A stretch of 34,377 bases of DNA from Acidimicrobiia bacterium (GCA_030066265.1 JASJCF010000008.1:1-34377), one strand, 5' to 3'. Counted from the stretch's first letter, positions 23,276 through 31,127 are shown. Notes: generated from the sequence alone by a model not told the origin. Numbers and translations are program-made.

Positions 23276-25065
23276 ACGGGCTCGCTCGGGCTCTCCGTGG
23301 TCTCCACCCGGCCCTCGGCGATCCGATCGGCCCGGACGACCTCGGACGTGCGGAGCCGTGCTTCGATCCGCTCCATCTGGTCGCTGCTGACGTCGTCGAA
23401 CCCGTAGGCGGCGCGCACGAACTCGGCGAGGTCGGCCCGGTAGTCGTGACCTGTCGACTTGAACTCACCCGGTACGACCGTTGCAGCGTTCTTGGTGTCG
23501 ATGAGCGTCTGCCAGAACGTCACGCCGGGGAGCCAACGCTGGTTCGGCTCCATGTTTCGACCCTCGCCCGGTGACACGAGCCAGTCCGGCATCTCGATCG
23601 CGATCTTCGGATTGAACTTCGTGACGGGGTCGTTGTCGTGATTGAGGAAGAACACGTCGGGATCATCCAGGCCCTCGGAACGACGTTCAACGAGGTCGTC
23701 GAAGTGATCGAACACCGGGACCCCGTCCGCAGTGAGATCGGAGAACAGCTTCGAGCCCTGCGGGGTCCCTACCCACAAGGCAAGGTCGACGATGGGGGCG
23801 TCCGATGATCCCGATGCCTCGAGGACGCCCATCTGACAGGTGATCGCACCGAGGCTCTCCCCGTATGCGGCAAGGCGGATCTCGCGCCCTGTCGCATCGA
23901 TCTCGTCACGGAGGCGCCGGAGCAGCTTTGCGTACACTCGTGCCGCTTCCCCGACCTTGGTGATCGACAGCATCGAGGGAACCTCGCCGTACTGGACCGC
24001 AACGGTTGCGACGTCGCCGCGGCTCATCAGCTCGGCAGCCTCGATGGCGATGTAGTTGACGTAGCCGGTCCCGGCGGGCGAGGCCGCGATGATCGTCGAT
24101 CGCTCGAAACCACCGGCCCTGCGCAGCTCCTGGATGGCCATCTCGACTCGATCGTCCTCGCTGTCTGCGGTCCCGAGGCCGATGTACACGCGGACCGGCT
24201 CGGAGCGTGGGGACTCGCCCATGATCTGCTCGATGTCAGCCTCCGGCGTGTACTCGGACACCAGTCGCCGCCCCTGGAGGCCCAGCGTCTCGTACGACGC
24301 GATGCTGTACTGCGAGCCCGAGACGGCGTTCGACTCCGGCCGTTCGGCGTACGACACCTCGGTCTGCCGGTTGCCGGCGGCGATCCGTCCGAGCACCCGG
24401 CGGAACGCAACTGCGAGGCCGTTCACCAGCCCGTTCAGCATCACGATCGAGACGCCGGTTCCGATGAGGAATCGGAGTGGCGCCTTGCTCGTCGCCTTCC
24501 GTGCGATGGTTCTGGCCGCATAGAAGATTCCTGCGATGACCGCGCCCAGGACCAGGTTCAAGCCGAGGCCCACGGCGGAAGCCGTTGCCACGTACTTGGG
24601 ATCGGGATCGTCGGGCCTGCGGTCGAGCGCCACCTTTGCTTCGAGTGCCGTCGATACGCCAACGCCGGCAAGCGTCAAGCCCGATGCGATCGGCGGACTG
24701 CCTTTGGCTCCGACACCGCTCAGTGCCATGGCAGACAGGACTTCGGATCCCGCCTCGGCCCATGCCTCTCCTTCGTCGGCGACCGGCACCTCGTCCGAAT
24801 CGTCGGTGCCGAGGAGTTGCGCGGACCTGCCGGCCGCAGCCGCCATCCCCACGGCACGAACGGCCGAGGAGGACCCGGGGATCCCCAGAAGGCCGATGAT
24901 CTTGCCGAGGCCCGAGGCTGCGAGGAACCCGGTCAGGAAGCTCCCTCCCATGATCAGGCCCTGGTCGATTGCAGACCGTGGCATGAGGCTCGGCTCGAGC
25001 GACTTGGCCGCAAACCGAATGCCGGCGACGATGCCGGCGAGCAGTGAACTGGGTCGTGCGCGCAC
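23263..25065 (-). CDS. Membrane-anchored alpha/beta hydrolase (PF10081-like)
   Basis: A 600-residue protein with an N-terminal membrane region of several helices (about 35-65, 115-140, 165-190 and 200-225) and a C-terminal hydrolase domain. The nucleophile elbow is GESLG with Ser404 (RLAAYGESLGA). EPVRVYIGLGTADSEDDR, FERSTIIAASPAGTGYVN and MPDWLVSPGEGRNMEPNQRW (key words YIGL, TGTGYVN-like, RW.P..TFWQ) follow the actinobacterial Abhydrolase_9 layout. The substrate is unknown; a lipid or cell-envelope ester is a reasonable guess. The GTG at 25065 has GGAGG 7 nt upstream. It is divergent from the small gene at 25210. Confidence 0.83.
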   Translation of the reverse strand: MRARPSSLLAGIVAGIRFAAKSLEPSLMPRSAIDQGLIMGGSFLTGFLAASGLGKIIGLLGIPGSSSAVRAVGMAAAAGRSAQLLGTDDSDEVPVADEGEAWAEAGSEVLSAMALSGVGAKGSPPIASGLTLAGVGVSTALEAKVALDRRPDDPDPKYVATASAVGLGLNLVLGAVIAGIFYAARTIARKATSKAPLRFLIGTGVSIVMLNGLVNGLAVAFRRVLGRIAAGNRQTEVSYAERPESNAVSGSQYSIASYETLGLQGRRLVSEYTPEADIEQIMGESPRSEPVRVYIGLGTADSEDDRVEMAIQELRRAGGFERSTIIAASPAGTGYVNYIAIEAAELMSRGDVATVAVQYGEVPSMLSITKVGEAARVYAKLLRRLRDEIDATGREIRLAAYGESLGAITCQMGVLEASGSSDAPIVDLALWVGTPQGSKLFSDLTADGVPVFDHFDDLVERRSEGLDDPDVFFLNHDNDPVTKFNPKIAIEMPDWLVSPGEGRNMEPNQRWLPGVTFWQTLIDTKNAATVVPGEFKSTGHDYRADLAEFVRAAYGFDDVSSDQMERIEARLRTSEVVRADRIAEGRVETTESPSEPVQTA

Positions 25066-25209
25066 GGTCGTTCCTCCACGCTGGTGTCGTGGAGCACGAT
25101 AGGCGGCCGAGTGCGCCGTCGATCCGTCGGGTGACTAGACACCTCCGACGCGCCGCGCTGGGCCTTTCGATGTCGGCTTCGGCGCGGTATCGTGGCCCCG
25201 GAGGTGTCG

Positions 25210-25575
25210 GTGCCGCGTCCTGACAAGCCCATCAACCCCGGACGGTTGAACGATCCCGTGGCCTCTTCGCGTGCCCACGCCTGGACCAAACACGGCGGTC
25301 CCGGTGGGCAGACGGGCTTCGAGGACACGCCTGAGGAGATCGAGGTCGAGGTCGACGATCTCATCATCGTCCACGATGGGACCGTCGAGCAGTCCTCGAA
25401 ATGGGCTCAGCGGTCAACGGCGGCACACATCGACTACGGCCAGGAGTATGTGCCGACTCCGGTGTTCGAGGTCGAGAAGCAGTGGACGGTCGCCCGCACC
25501 GTCGAGGGCCGCACGTACACCCGCTCCGACTCCGCCACCTACGTGGAGATCACGCCGGAGGCGCCGCAGGCCTGA
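25210..25575 (+). CDS. Hypothetical 121-residue protein
   Basis: A small soluble, acidic protein: a Pro/Gly-rich start (NPGRLNDP, KHGGPGGQTGFEDTP), an acidic strand (EEIEVEVDDLIIVHDG), and a C-terminal half with RTVEGRTYTRSDSATYVEIT. GTG 25210 is chosen because GGAGG lies 5 nt upstream, and a TATCGT -10-like box stands at 25188-25193. I recognise no family. It is divergent from the hydrolase gene and ends 15 nt before the convergent LCP gene. Confidence 0.65.
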   Translation: MPRPDKPINPGRLNDPVASSRAHAWTKHGGPGGQTGFEDTPEEIEVEVDDLIIVHDGTVEQSSKWAQRSTAAHIDYGQEYVPTPVFEVEKQWTVARTVEGRTYTRSDSATYVEITPEAPQA

Positions 25576-25590
25576 GGGCGTGCGAGGTGC

Positions 25591-27078
25591 TCAGGACGCC
25601 GCAGGATCTCCGCAGACGTCTTCGAGCCGCTCGAGGCCGAGTTCCGCAATCGCCCGCTCGGGGTCGGTGATGACCAGGTCGACGTGCTCGTGGACCAGCT
25701 CGACGTTGGCGACCCGCCCGGGCTGGCCGTCGTCGCGGTACTTCAGGTGGTAGTCAGGAGGGATGAACCTCACCGACACGACGTTCTCGAGATCCATGTC
25801 GGGGAGGAGCCGGATGAACTCGGGGAGAGCATCGATCGGGATGTCGGTCGTCATCGTCTCCTTGATGACGTCGGCGAGCTTGCCGAAGTTGAGTGCGAGC
25901 GATGCCGGGTCCGCCTGCTCCATGATGGCTTCGATGACGCACCGCTGGCGGTTCATGCGGAAGTAATCGCTGTCCTGATTCCGCGTTCGGGCGTATGCGA
26001 GCGCGAGATGTCCGTCCAGCTTCTGGGTACCGGCAGCGATCTCGATGCGCTCGTACGACGTGCCGTCCTCGTTCGGGTATTCCTCGTCGATGACGGTCGA
26101 CGGGACGTAGATCTCGACGCCGCCGAGCGCATCGACGATGTCCACGAACCCGTCGAGGTTCACCATGGCGTAGTAGTGGATCGGGATGCCGAGGAACTCG
26201 GAGATGACACCCTTGACGGCATTCTCGGACGGCGTCCCGGGGCCGGGGAACGCGTCCGGGTACCGCTCACCTGCGATCCACAGCTCGTTGATCAGCTCGG
26301 GGTAGCAGTCGCAATCCCACACGCCCATGCCGTCGGGGAGGGGCGCCTGTGTCCAGTTCCGGGGTACCGAGAACATCGCCGCTTCGCCCGTCTCCGGATC
26401 GATCGAGACGGTGATCATGGTGTCGGTGCGGATGCCGGTTCGCCCGGTGCCGAAGTCGCCGCCGATCAGCAGGACGTTGAGCCGTTCGAGACCGTCCCAG
26501 ATCACGCCGGTCGATTGGACCTCGGTGGTCGTGGTGCTGTCGGATCCAGCGGCACCGGCAGGCGAGGATGCGGTCTCGCCGACGGTCGGTGGCGATGTCG
26601 CCGTCGTCTCGCTCCCCGATGAGGGCTCGGCGCTGAACACCGAGGTGATCAGGTCGTATTGGACGACGTCGTAGTAGCCGAACACGACGTGCGGCACGGC
26701 CAGGACCGCAACGAGGACGGCGGCGGATGCGAAGACGGCGGATGTGTTCTTCGTTGCCACCCTCGGACCACGACCCTTTGCGAGGCGGTACGCGTCATCT
26801 GCGGCCCAGATGCGATAACCGAGCAACGCGATGTTGCCCACCATCATGATCGCCAACGAGTTGGGGCTGACCCAGTGGCTCAGCGTCGTGACGGTGTCCC
26901 GAAAGAACAGGAACACCACGACGAGGATGCCGGCGTTGATGGCCATCAACGACCAGCCGCGCCGTGATTCGCCGGCGATGAACTGGCCGGTGCCGGGGAT
27001 GATGGCGGATGCGAACGCGGCGAGCCACGGCCTGGTCGAGGACGTAGAGGAAGAGACAGGGACCTCGGCGGTGGACAT
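25591..27078 (-). CDS. LytR-CpsA-Psr (LCP) family ligase with multi-helix N-terminus
   Basis: A 495-residue membrane protein. LCP enzymes transfer glycan from undecaprenyl pyrophosphate carriers onto peptidoglycan outside the membrane. The LCP domain (about 190-480) has VLLIGGDFGTGRTGIRTDTM, the conserved Arg/Asp segment TMITVSIDPETG.AAMFSVPRN, IHYYAMVNLDGFVDIVDALGG and LAYARTRNQDSDYFRMNRQR, all hallmarks. The N-terminus has four hydrophobic helices (about 20-120) with IIPGTGQFIAGESRRG, a PGxGQ turn found in small membrane domains and unusual for LCP proteins, which commonly have one to three helices. A Ser/Thr-rich linker (about 150-190) follows. The ATG at 27078 is preferred because TACCAT sits 7 nt upstream; the longer frame reads through promoter DNA. 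It is divergent from the flippase-PGT gene. Confidence 0.9.
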   Translation of the reverse strand: MSTAEVPVSSSTSSTRPWLAAFASAIIPGTGQFIAGESRRGWSLMAINAGILVVVFLFFRDTVTTLSHWVSPNSLAIMMVGNIALLGYRIWAADDAYRLAKGRGPRVATKNTSAVFASAAVLVAVLAVPHVVFGYYDVVQYDLITSVFSAEPSSGSETTATSPPTVGETASSPAGAAGSDSTTTTEVQSTGVIWDGLERLNVLLIGGDFGTGRTGIRTDTMITVSIDPETGEAAMFSVPRNWTQAPLPDGMGVWDCDCYPELINELWIAGERYPDAFPGPGTPSENAVKGVISEFLGIPIHYYAMVNLDGFVDIVDALGGVEIYVPSTVIDEEYPNEDGTSYERIEIAAGTQKLDGHLALAYARTRNQDSDYFRMNRQRCVIEAIMEQADPASLALNFGKLADVIKETMTTDIPIDALPEFIRLLPDMDLENVVSVRFIPPDYHLKYRDDGQPGRVANVELVHEHVDLVITDPERAIAELGLERLEDVCGDPAAS

Positions 27079-27085
27079 CGGAGCG

Positions 27086-27091
27086 ATGGTA
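27086..27091 (-). promoter_or_regulatory. -10 box of the LCP gene
   Basis: TACCAT on the minus strand ends 7 nt before the ATG at 27078, and no ribosome site is present, the pattern of a leaderless transcript. Confidence 0.4.
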
Positions 27092-27198
27092 TCTGAGGGA
27101 CCCTGATACTGGGTGGACCCCGGGACGTCGTCGGGGGAAGCCCGGGCGGCGGGGATTGAGCGGCCTCGGAAGGCATGGCCCAACCCGAGGGGCTCATG

Positions 27199-27227
27199 CC
27201 GGAGGAGGCGGTACCGCCGTCCTCCGG
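27199..27227. promoter_or_regulatory. 14-bp hairpin/palindrome in the LCP-PGT divergent region
   Basis: CCGGAGGAGGCGGT pairs with ACCGCCGTCCTCCGG through 14 base pairs with a single bulged G and no loop. It lies about midway in the 227-bp gap between the LCP gene and the flippase-PGT gene. An operator for coordinated control is possible. Confidence 0.4.
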
Positions 27228-27305
27228 CGGTCGAGAAGAACCCGGCTCGCACCCCCGCCAAGTAACCTCGCCAGCGCATCCAGCTGACACACCCACCGGA
27301 ACACC

Positions 27306-29252
27306 TTGGATCAATCCACGACCCCACCGCCGGATCCGGAGCCGTCGAAGCGGCCCGGTGCCCGGTACGCCTACATGCGAAGCGACGGGACCCTCGACAT
27401 CGTCGTGGGCTCGTTCATCGCCGGGCTGGGTGGCTACGCGTACCAGTTCCTGGGGGGTCGGTCACTCGGTGAGGACGGCTTCGCCCCCATCGGGGTGCTC
27501 CTGACGGCTCACTTCCTGTCGTTCGTGATCGTGCTCATGCCCATCGAGCAGTTCGTGATTCGCCGGATCACGGTGGGAGCCCGAGGGTGGGTTGTTCCCC
27601 TGCGGGCGATCGCCCTCGTCGTGGCCGCCGGTGCGGCGGCGGTGTTCGTGGTGTCGGTTGCGGGCGATGACTACTTCACGAGCAGGCGCGAATTCGTCAT
27701 CTTCATGGTGCTCACGGTCGCCGGCCACTTCTTCTTCGCCGTTGGCCGGGGGTATCTCGCCGGGTTCCGTCGTTTCCGCGCCTACGGCTACTCGTCGGCC
27801 GCAGCTTCGATGTTGCGGCTCGCCATTGCGATCACGGTCGCCATCGTCGCCCCGACGGTGACCGGATTTGCCTGGGCGCATGTGCTGGGACCGCTGGTCA
27901 TCGTGTTCTGGCGTCCCTGGAAGCAGCCGGACGATGCAACACGCCTCACCGAGGAGGAGACGGCCGATACGTCTGAACGTGGCCTCCTGGCAGGGCTCGT
28001 GCTCTCCGCCGCTGCGTCCCAGGCGCTCCTGTTGGCGGGTCCTCTCGTGGCGTCGCGGCTCGGAGCGACCGCAGCCGAGTTCTCCGTCACCTATGCAACC
28101 TTGCTGATTGCACGAGCCCCGCTCACGCTCGGCTACAACCTCATTGCGCGGATCCTCCCCCCATTCACGGAGATGGCGGTGAAAGGGGAGTACCGCGAGC
28201 TGCGTGCGTGGGCTCGAGGCATTGCACTCGCTGCTGGGGTCCTGGCCGGCTTCGGAGCCCTCCTCGGGTCACTGCTCGGGCCGCTCCTGGTATCCGTTGC
28301 CTTCGGCGAGGGATTCGCCCCCGAGCCCGGTGTGGCGGCCCTTGCCGGGGCGGGGGTCGTCCTCGCAGCCGGTGCCCTCTTCATCGGTCAGATCCTCGTC
28401 GCACGCGGACAGTCGCTGCGGTTGCTGCTCGCCTGGCTCGCGGCGCTCGCGGCAGCCGCCTTCAGCCTCTTCCTGCCCATCGATGATCCCATCTACCGCG
28501 TGGTCGTGGCCTTCTTCGTCGGAGAAGTCGTTGCCCTGGCGGCGCTCGTCGTAGCCGCCCTGGCGAAGGAAGGCGACGAGACCTCCATCTCCCACGGCTA
28601 CGTCGTCGTCAAGCGATCGATCGACATCGGGGGCAGCCTGGTCGCACTCGTCCTCCTGTTCCCGATCCTCTTCGTCGCCGCCGTGCTCATCCGGGTCGGG
28701 TCGCCTGGTCCGGCGTTCTTCCGCCAGCAGCGTGTCGGCCGGAACGGACGCGACTTCTGGATGGTCAAGCTTCGCACCATGATCATCGATCACGACGAGG
28801 AGGTGTTCCGCGAGCATCTCGACCGTCTTCAGCAAACCGACCCGGACGACGGCATCTACACGATCAGGATCGACGAGGATCCCAGAGTCACCCCGATCGG
28901 TGCCAAGCTCCGCAAGTGGTCGATCGACGAGCTCCCCAACTTCTGGAACGTCCTGAAGGGCTCGATGTCGTTGGTCGGCCCGCGGCCACTCGTGCGAGAC
29001 GAGGCAGAGCTGATCGGCCTCGACGACGCACGATTCACCGTCAAACCGGGAATCACCGGCATGGCGCAGGTGCATGGCAGGGACGCCATCAGCCTCGAGG
29101 AACGCACCGAGTGGGATCACCGCTACGTGGAGGATCGATCGACGAGACTCGATCTTCGGATCCTGGTCCAGACCGTCGGCACGGTGTTCGCCGCTCCCGG
29201 CGCCGAGGATGAGCGGAATACTGATGCAGGAGCAGGGTTGGACGAGGCATGA
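27306..29252 (+). CDS. Fusion of polysaccharide flippase and phosphoglycosyltransferase
   Basis: A 648-residue membrane protein with two parts. Residues about 28-430 are an MOP-type (Wzx-like) flippase with roughly 12 hydrophobic helices (DGTLDIVVGSFIAGLGGYAY as first, ASQALLLAGPLVASRLG and LIARILPPFTEMA in the middle). Residues 436-640 are a monotopic bacterial sugar transferase: KRSIDIGGS and its re-entrant hydrophobic helix, PGPAFFRQQRVGRNG, the catalytic Asp541-Glu542 in SIDELPNFWNVLKGSMS, GPRPL (558-562) and KPGITGMAQVHGR. The first part would move lipid-linked glycan across the membrane; the second would load a sugar-1-phosphate onto undecaprenyl phosphate. The start is a TTG at 27306 with GGA upstream; the next ATG (27375) lacks a ribosome site. 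The 3' end overlaps the next gene (ATGA). Confidence 0.85.
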   Translation: MDQSTTPPPDPEPSKRPGARYAYMRSDGTLDIVVGSFIAGLGGYAYQFLGGRSLGEDGFAPIGVLLTAHFLSFVIVLMPIEQFVIRRITVGARGWVVPLRAIALVVAAGAAAVFVVSVAGDDYFTSRREFVIFMVLTVAGHFFFAVGRGYLAGFRRFRAYGYSSAAASMLRLAIAITVAIVAPTVTGFAWAHVLGPLVIVFWRPWKQPDDATRLTEEETADTSERGLLAGLVLSAAASQALLLAGPLVASRLGATAAEFSVTYATLLIARAPLTLGYNLIARILPPFTEMAVKGEYRELRAWARGIALAAGVLAGFGALLGSLLGPLLVSVAFGEGFAPEPGVAALAGAGVVLAAGALFIGQILVARGQSLRLLLAWLAALAAAAFSLFLPIDDPIYRVVVAFFVGEVVALAALVVAALAKEGDETSISHGYVVVKRSIDIGGSLVALVLLFPILFVAAVLIRVGSPGPAFFRQQRVGRNGRDFWMVKLRTMIIDHDEEVFREHLDRLQQTDPDDGIYTIRIDEDPRVTPIGAKLRKWSIDELPNFWNVLKGSMSLVGPRPLVRDEAELIGLDDARFTVKPGITGMAQVHGRDAISLEERTEWDHRYVEDRSTRLDLRILVQTVGTVFAAPGAEDERNTDAGAGLDEA

Positions 29253-29650
29253 CCGACCCCGTCAGCGAGCGCTTGTCTCTCCCCGATCCTCTCATCGCCG
29301 TGGTCGGCGCAACCGATGCGCCGGGCAAATACGGAGGGATCATCTATCGCGATCTCAAGCAGAAGGGGTATCGGGTCGTCGGGGTGAACCCCGGTCGCCC
29401 CACGGTGGATGGTGACCCGGCCTACCCCTCGCTCGCTTCGCTGCCCGAGGTCCCCGACATCGTCAACGTCGTCGTGCCCCCTCCGCAAACGCTCAGCATC
29501 CTCGAAGAGGCGGCCCAGCTCGGCGATGTGGCGGTCTGGATCCAGCCGGGAGCGGCGGACACCGCCGTCCGGGAGCGTGCGGCGGAGTTGGGGCTTGCGA
29601 CCCTGATCGACGCCTGCATCATGGTCCGGGCCAGGTCGGTCAGTCGATGA
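29249..29650 (+). CDS. CoA-binding domain protein (YccU-like)
   Basis: A 133-residue Rossmann-fold protein. LIAVVGATDAPGKYGGIIYRDLKQKGYRVVGVNPG (nucleotide-binding GATDxPxKYG key), SLASLPEVPDIVNVVVPP and the terminal DACIMV are the marks of the small CoA-binding protein group. Their cellular role is unsettled; they bind CoA or acyl-CoA. It overlaps the flippase-PGT gene by 4 nt (ATGA), so it is translationally coupled to it. Confidence 0.86.
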   Translation: MTDPVSERLSLPDPLIAVVGATDAPGKYGGIIYRDLKQKGYRVVGVNPGRPTVDGDPAYPSLASLPEVPDIVNVVVPPPQTLSILEEAAQLGDVAVWIQPGAADTAVRERAAELGLATLIDACIMVRARSVSR

Positions 29651-29661
29651 GCGCGGTCCAG

Positions 29662-29667
29662 TAGGGT
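29662..29667 (+). promoter_or_regulatory. -10-like box upstream of the 29685 gene
   Basis: TAGGGT, the same hexamer found before the gene at 31128, lies 12 nt after the stop of the CoA-binding gene and just before the GGAGGA ribosome site. It may start a separate transcript for the next two genes. Confidence 0.3.
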
Positions 29668-29684
29668 TGCTCCCGGAGGAACAG

Positions 29685-30308
29685 GTGCCAGGCAACGAGC
29701 TGAGGGACGAGCTACAAGCCATTCCGGGGGTGGCGTCCGCAAAGGTGACGTACACCGATGACGCGCCCGTTGCGCGCATTTGGCTCGACGGCTCCCGGGA
29801 TGCAGAAGAGGTCCGAGAGAAGGTCAACGCCCTCCTCGGCCGGACCCTGCCGGATCGGCCTCGATCCACCCCTGCTCGTGTGAAACGGAAGAGCGGGCTC
29901 GGCCGCGGGCTGACCGACTTGATCGGCGAGGACGACTCCGTCCCGAGCCACATCGACGGTGCATCGGCTCCCTCCCCATCGACCTCCTCGCTTCGCAGCG
30001 TCGGTGTCGTCGAGTCGGACGAGGGCGTTTCCGTTGACATCGAAGACAAGGCCGGCGCGAAGCGTTCGGTGCCGATCGGTGACACGGGATCCATCGATGA
30101 AGCGGTCATCGCAGCTGTCTTCAGCCTCTACGGTCTATCCGTCGACACCGAGATCGAGCTCCAGGATCTCGAGGGGCCCGACGGGGATGTGATCGTGGCA
30201 ACCGTCCACCACGCATCCGGGGATCGGGTCGCCGGTGCCTCGTTCGTCGACTTCGGCCGCCCATGGGCGGTCGCTCGGGCCATCGAGCAAGCCATCGCGG
30301 CCTTCTGA
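29685..30308 (+). CDS. Hypothetical two-domain protein with GLGRGL motif
   Basis: A 207-residue soluble protein of unknown function. The first 55 residues (LRDELQAIPGVASAKVTY, then VREKVNALLG) read like a small alpha/beta domain of the ACT or heavy-metal-associated shape. A basic-to-acidic linker follows with KRKSGLGRGLTDLIGED, similar to the GLGRGL.ALI element at the start of ParB proteins. The C-terminal 110 residues form a mixed alpha/beta domain ending VDFGRPWAVARAIEQAIAAF. No ParB HTH or ParB/Srx domain is present. GTG 29685 follows GGAGGA by 4 nt. Its TGA overlaps the next ATG. Confidence 0.7.
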   Translation: MPGNELRDELQAIPGVASAKVTYTDDAPVARIWLDGSRDAEEVREKVNALLGRTLPDRPRSTPARVKRKSGLGRGLTDLIGEDDSVPSHIDGASAPSPSTSSLRSVGVVESDEGVSVDIEDKAGAKRSVPIGDTGSIDEAVIAAVFSLYGLSVDTEIELQDLEGPDGDVIVATVHHASGDRVAGASFVDFGRPWAVARAIEQAIAAF

Positions 30309-30649
30309 TGGCCATCGAGGTCGCGTGTCCCGCCTGCGGGGAGGCCGATGAGTTGTCCGGTTCGCGCACCGACCGAGGCATCGCTCTCGAGTGTGGCCGA
30401 TGCGGGAACTCCTGGCTGCGTTCGCTCGATCGCCGGTGTGCAACCTGCGGTTCTGAGGACCTCCAGACCGTGCCGCTCGCCATCGTCGAGCGGAGTCGTG
30501 GAACGCAGTTGTCGGTGTTGGGGACCCGGCCGATCGAGCTGTGCTCGAGCTGTGATGCCGACCGACTTGCCCGCTACCACGCAAACCGTCCGAATCCCCT
30601 CATGCCGGACGCGCTCCCCACGGTGGGCGAGGAGCAGATGAACGGCTAG
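30308..30649 (+). CDS. Zinc-ribbon protein
   Basis: A 113-residue protein with four CXXC pairs: Cys7/Cys10, Cys29/Cys32, Cys44/Cys47 and Cys79/Cys82. The first two pairs and the last two pairs could each bind one zinc as a ribbon, as in RNA-polymerase- or ribosome-associated small proteins. The start ATG overlaps the previous stop (TGATG), so it is coupled to the unknown 207-residue protein and may work with it. Its stop shares CTAG with the convergent DUF454 gene. No specific family is recognised. Confidence 0.75.
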   Translation: MAIEVACPACGEADELSGSRTDRGIALECGRCGNSWLRSLDRRCATCGSEDLQTVPLAIVERSRGTQLSVLGTRPIELCSSCDADRLARYHANRPNPLMPDALPTVGEEQMNG

Positions 30650-31071
30650 GCCGATGCCTGCTCGGTTGAGACTTCTCCGGTCTGGTCAGCCCGCTTCGTC
30701 GGTCGCGTGAGCACGAACGCGCTGACGCCGGCAGCGAGTGCCCACATGCCGATGCGGACGTAGATGTTGTCGATGAAGAAGATGGTGGTGATTCCGAACG
30801 AGATGAGGATGGCGGTCACCGCAATGATCTTGCCTCTGACCGAGAACCCTCTGCCCGCCCTCCAATCCTGGACGATCGTCCCGAAGAAGCGGTTCGTCAC
30901 CAGCCAGTGGTCGAAGCGTTCCGAGGATCGGGAGAAGAAGAAGGCAGCAAGCAGCACGGGTCCGGTCGTCGGGAGCCCCGGGATGAACACCCCGAAGAAC
31001 GCGATCCCGACGAAGACAAAGCCAAGCACGAGCAGGAGCCCGCGGAGCGCGCGATTCTTCACCACTGCCAT
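30646..31071 (-). CDS. DUF454 (YbaN-like) membrane protein
   Basis: A 141-residue inner-membrane protein. GLLLVLGFVFVGIAFFGVFIPGLPTTGPVLLAAFFFSRSSERFDHWL (key: PGLPTTGPxLLAAFFFSRSSxRF) and FGTIVQDWRAGRGFSVRGK are the typical DUF454 signature, followed by two more helices (about 82-100, 105-122). Function is unknown for the family. TATTCT lies 6 nt before the ATG with no ribosome site, suggesting a leaderless transcript. Confidence 0.88.
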   Translation of the reverse strand: MAVVKNRALRGLLLVLGFVFVGIAFFGVFIPGLPTTGPVLLAAFFFSRSSERFDHWLVTNRFFGTIVQDWRAGRGFSVRGKIIAVTAILISFGITTIFFIDNIYVRIGMWALAAGVSAFVLTRPTKRADQTGEVSTEQASA

Positions 31072-31077
31072 ATAGAG

Positions 31078-31083
31078 AGAATA
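31078..31083 (-). promoter_or_regulatory. -10 box of the DUF454 gene
   Basis: TATTCT on the minus strand, 6 nt before the ATG at 31071. It shares the 56-bp intergenic gap with the divergent promoter at 31116-31121. Confidence 0.45.
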
Positions 31084-31096
31084 CGGAGTGCCACCA

Positions 31097-31111
31097 CCGA
31101 CAGTATGTCGG
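31097..31111. promoter_or_regulatory. Small palindrome between divergent leaderless promoters
   Basis: CCGACA-GTA-TGTCGG, a perfect 6-bp dyad with 3-nt spacer, lies between the two -10 boxes. It could be an operator serving both genes, though a dyad this short may be chance. Confidence 0.25.
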
Positions 31112-31115
31112 AATG

Positions 31116-31121
31116 TAGGGT
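31116..31121 (+). promoter_or_regulatory. -10 box of the 31128 gene
   Basis: TAGGGT followed by exactly 6 nt and the ATG at 31128, with only a C-run between, so no ribosome site. Leaderless pattern. Confidence 0.45.
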
Positions 31122-31127
31122 TCCCCC

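Noticed and set aside
27079-27327. Longer N-terminus for the LCP protein (start at 27327)
   Set aside because: The added 83 residues are low-quality sequence read through promoter DNA and overlap the divergent gene; the ATG at 27078 has a -10 box at leaderless spacing.
29685-30308. ParB chromosome-partition protein
   Set aside because: Only the short GLGRGL element is shared; the ParB/Srx nuclease-like domain, HTH and parS-linked parA gene are absent.
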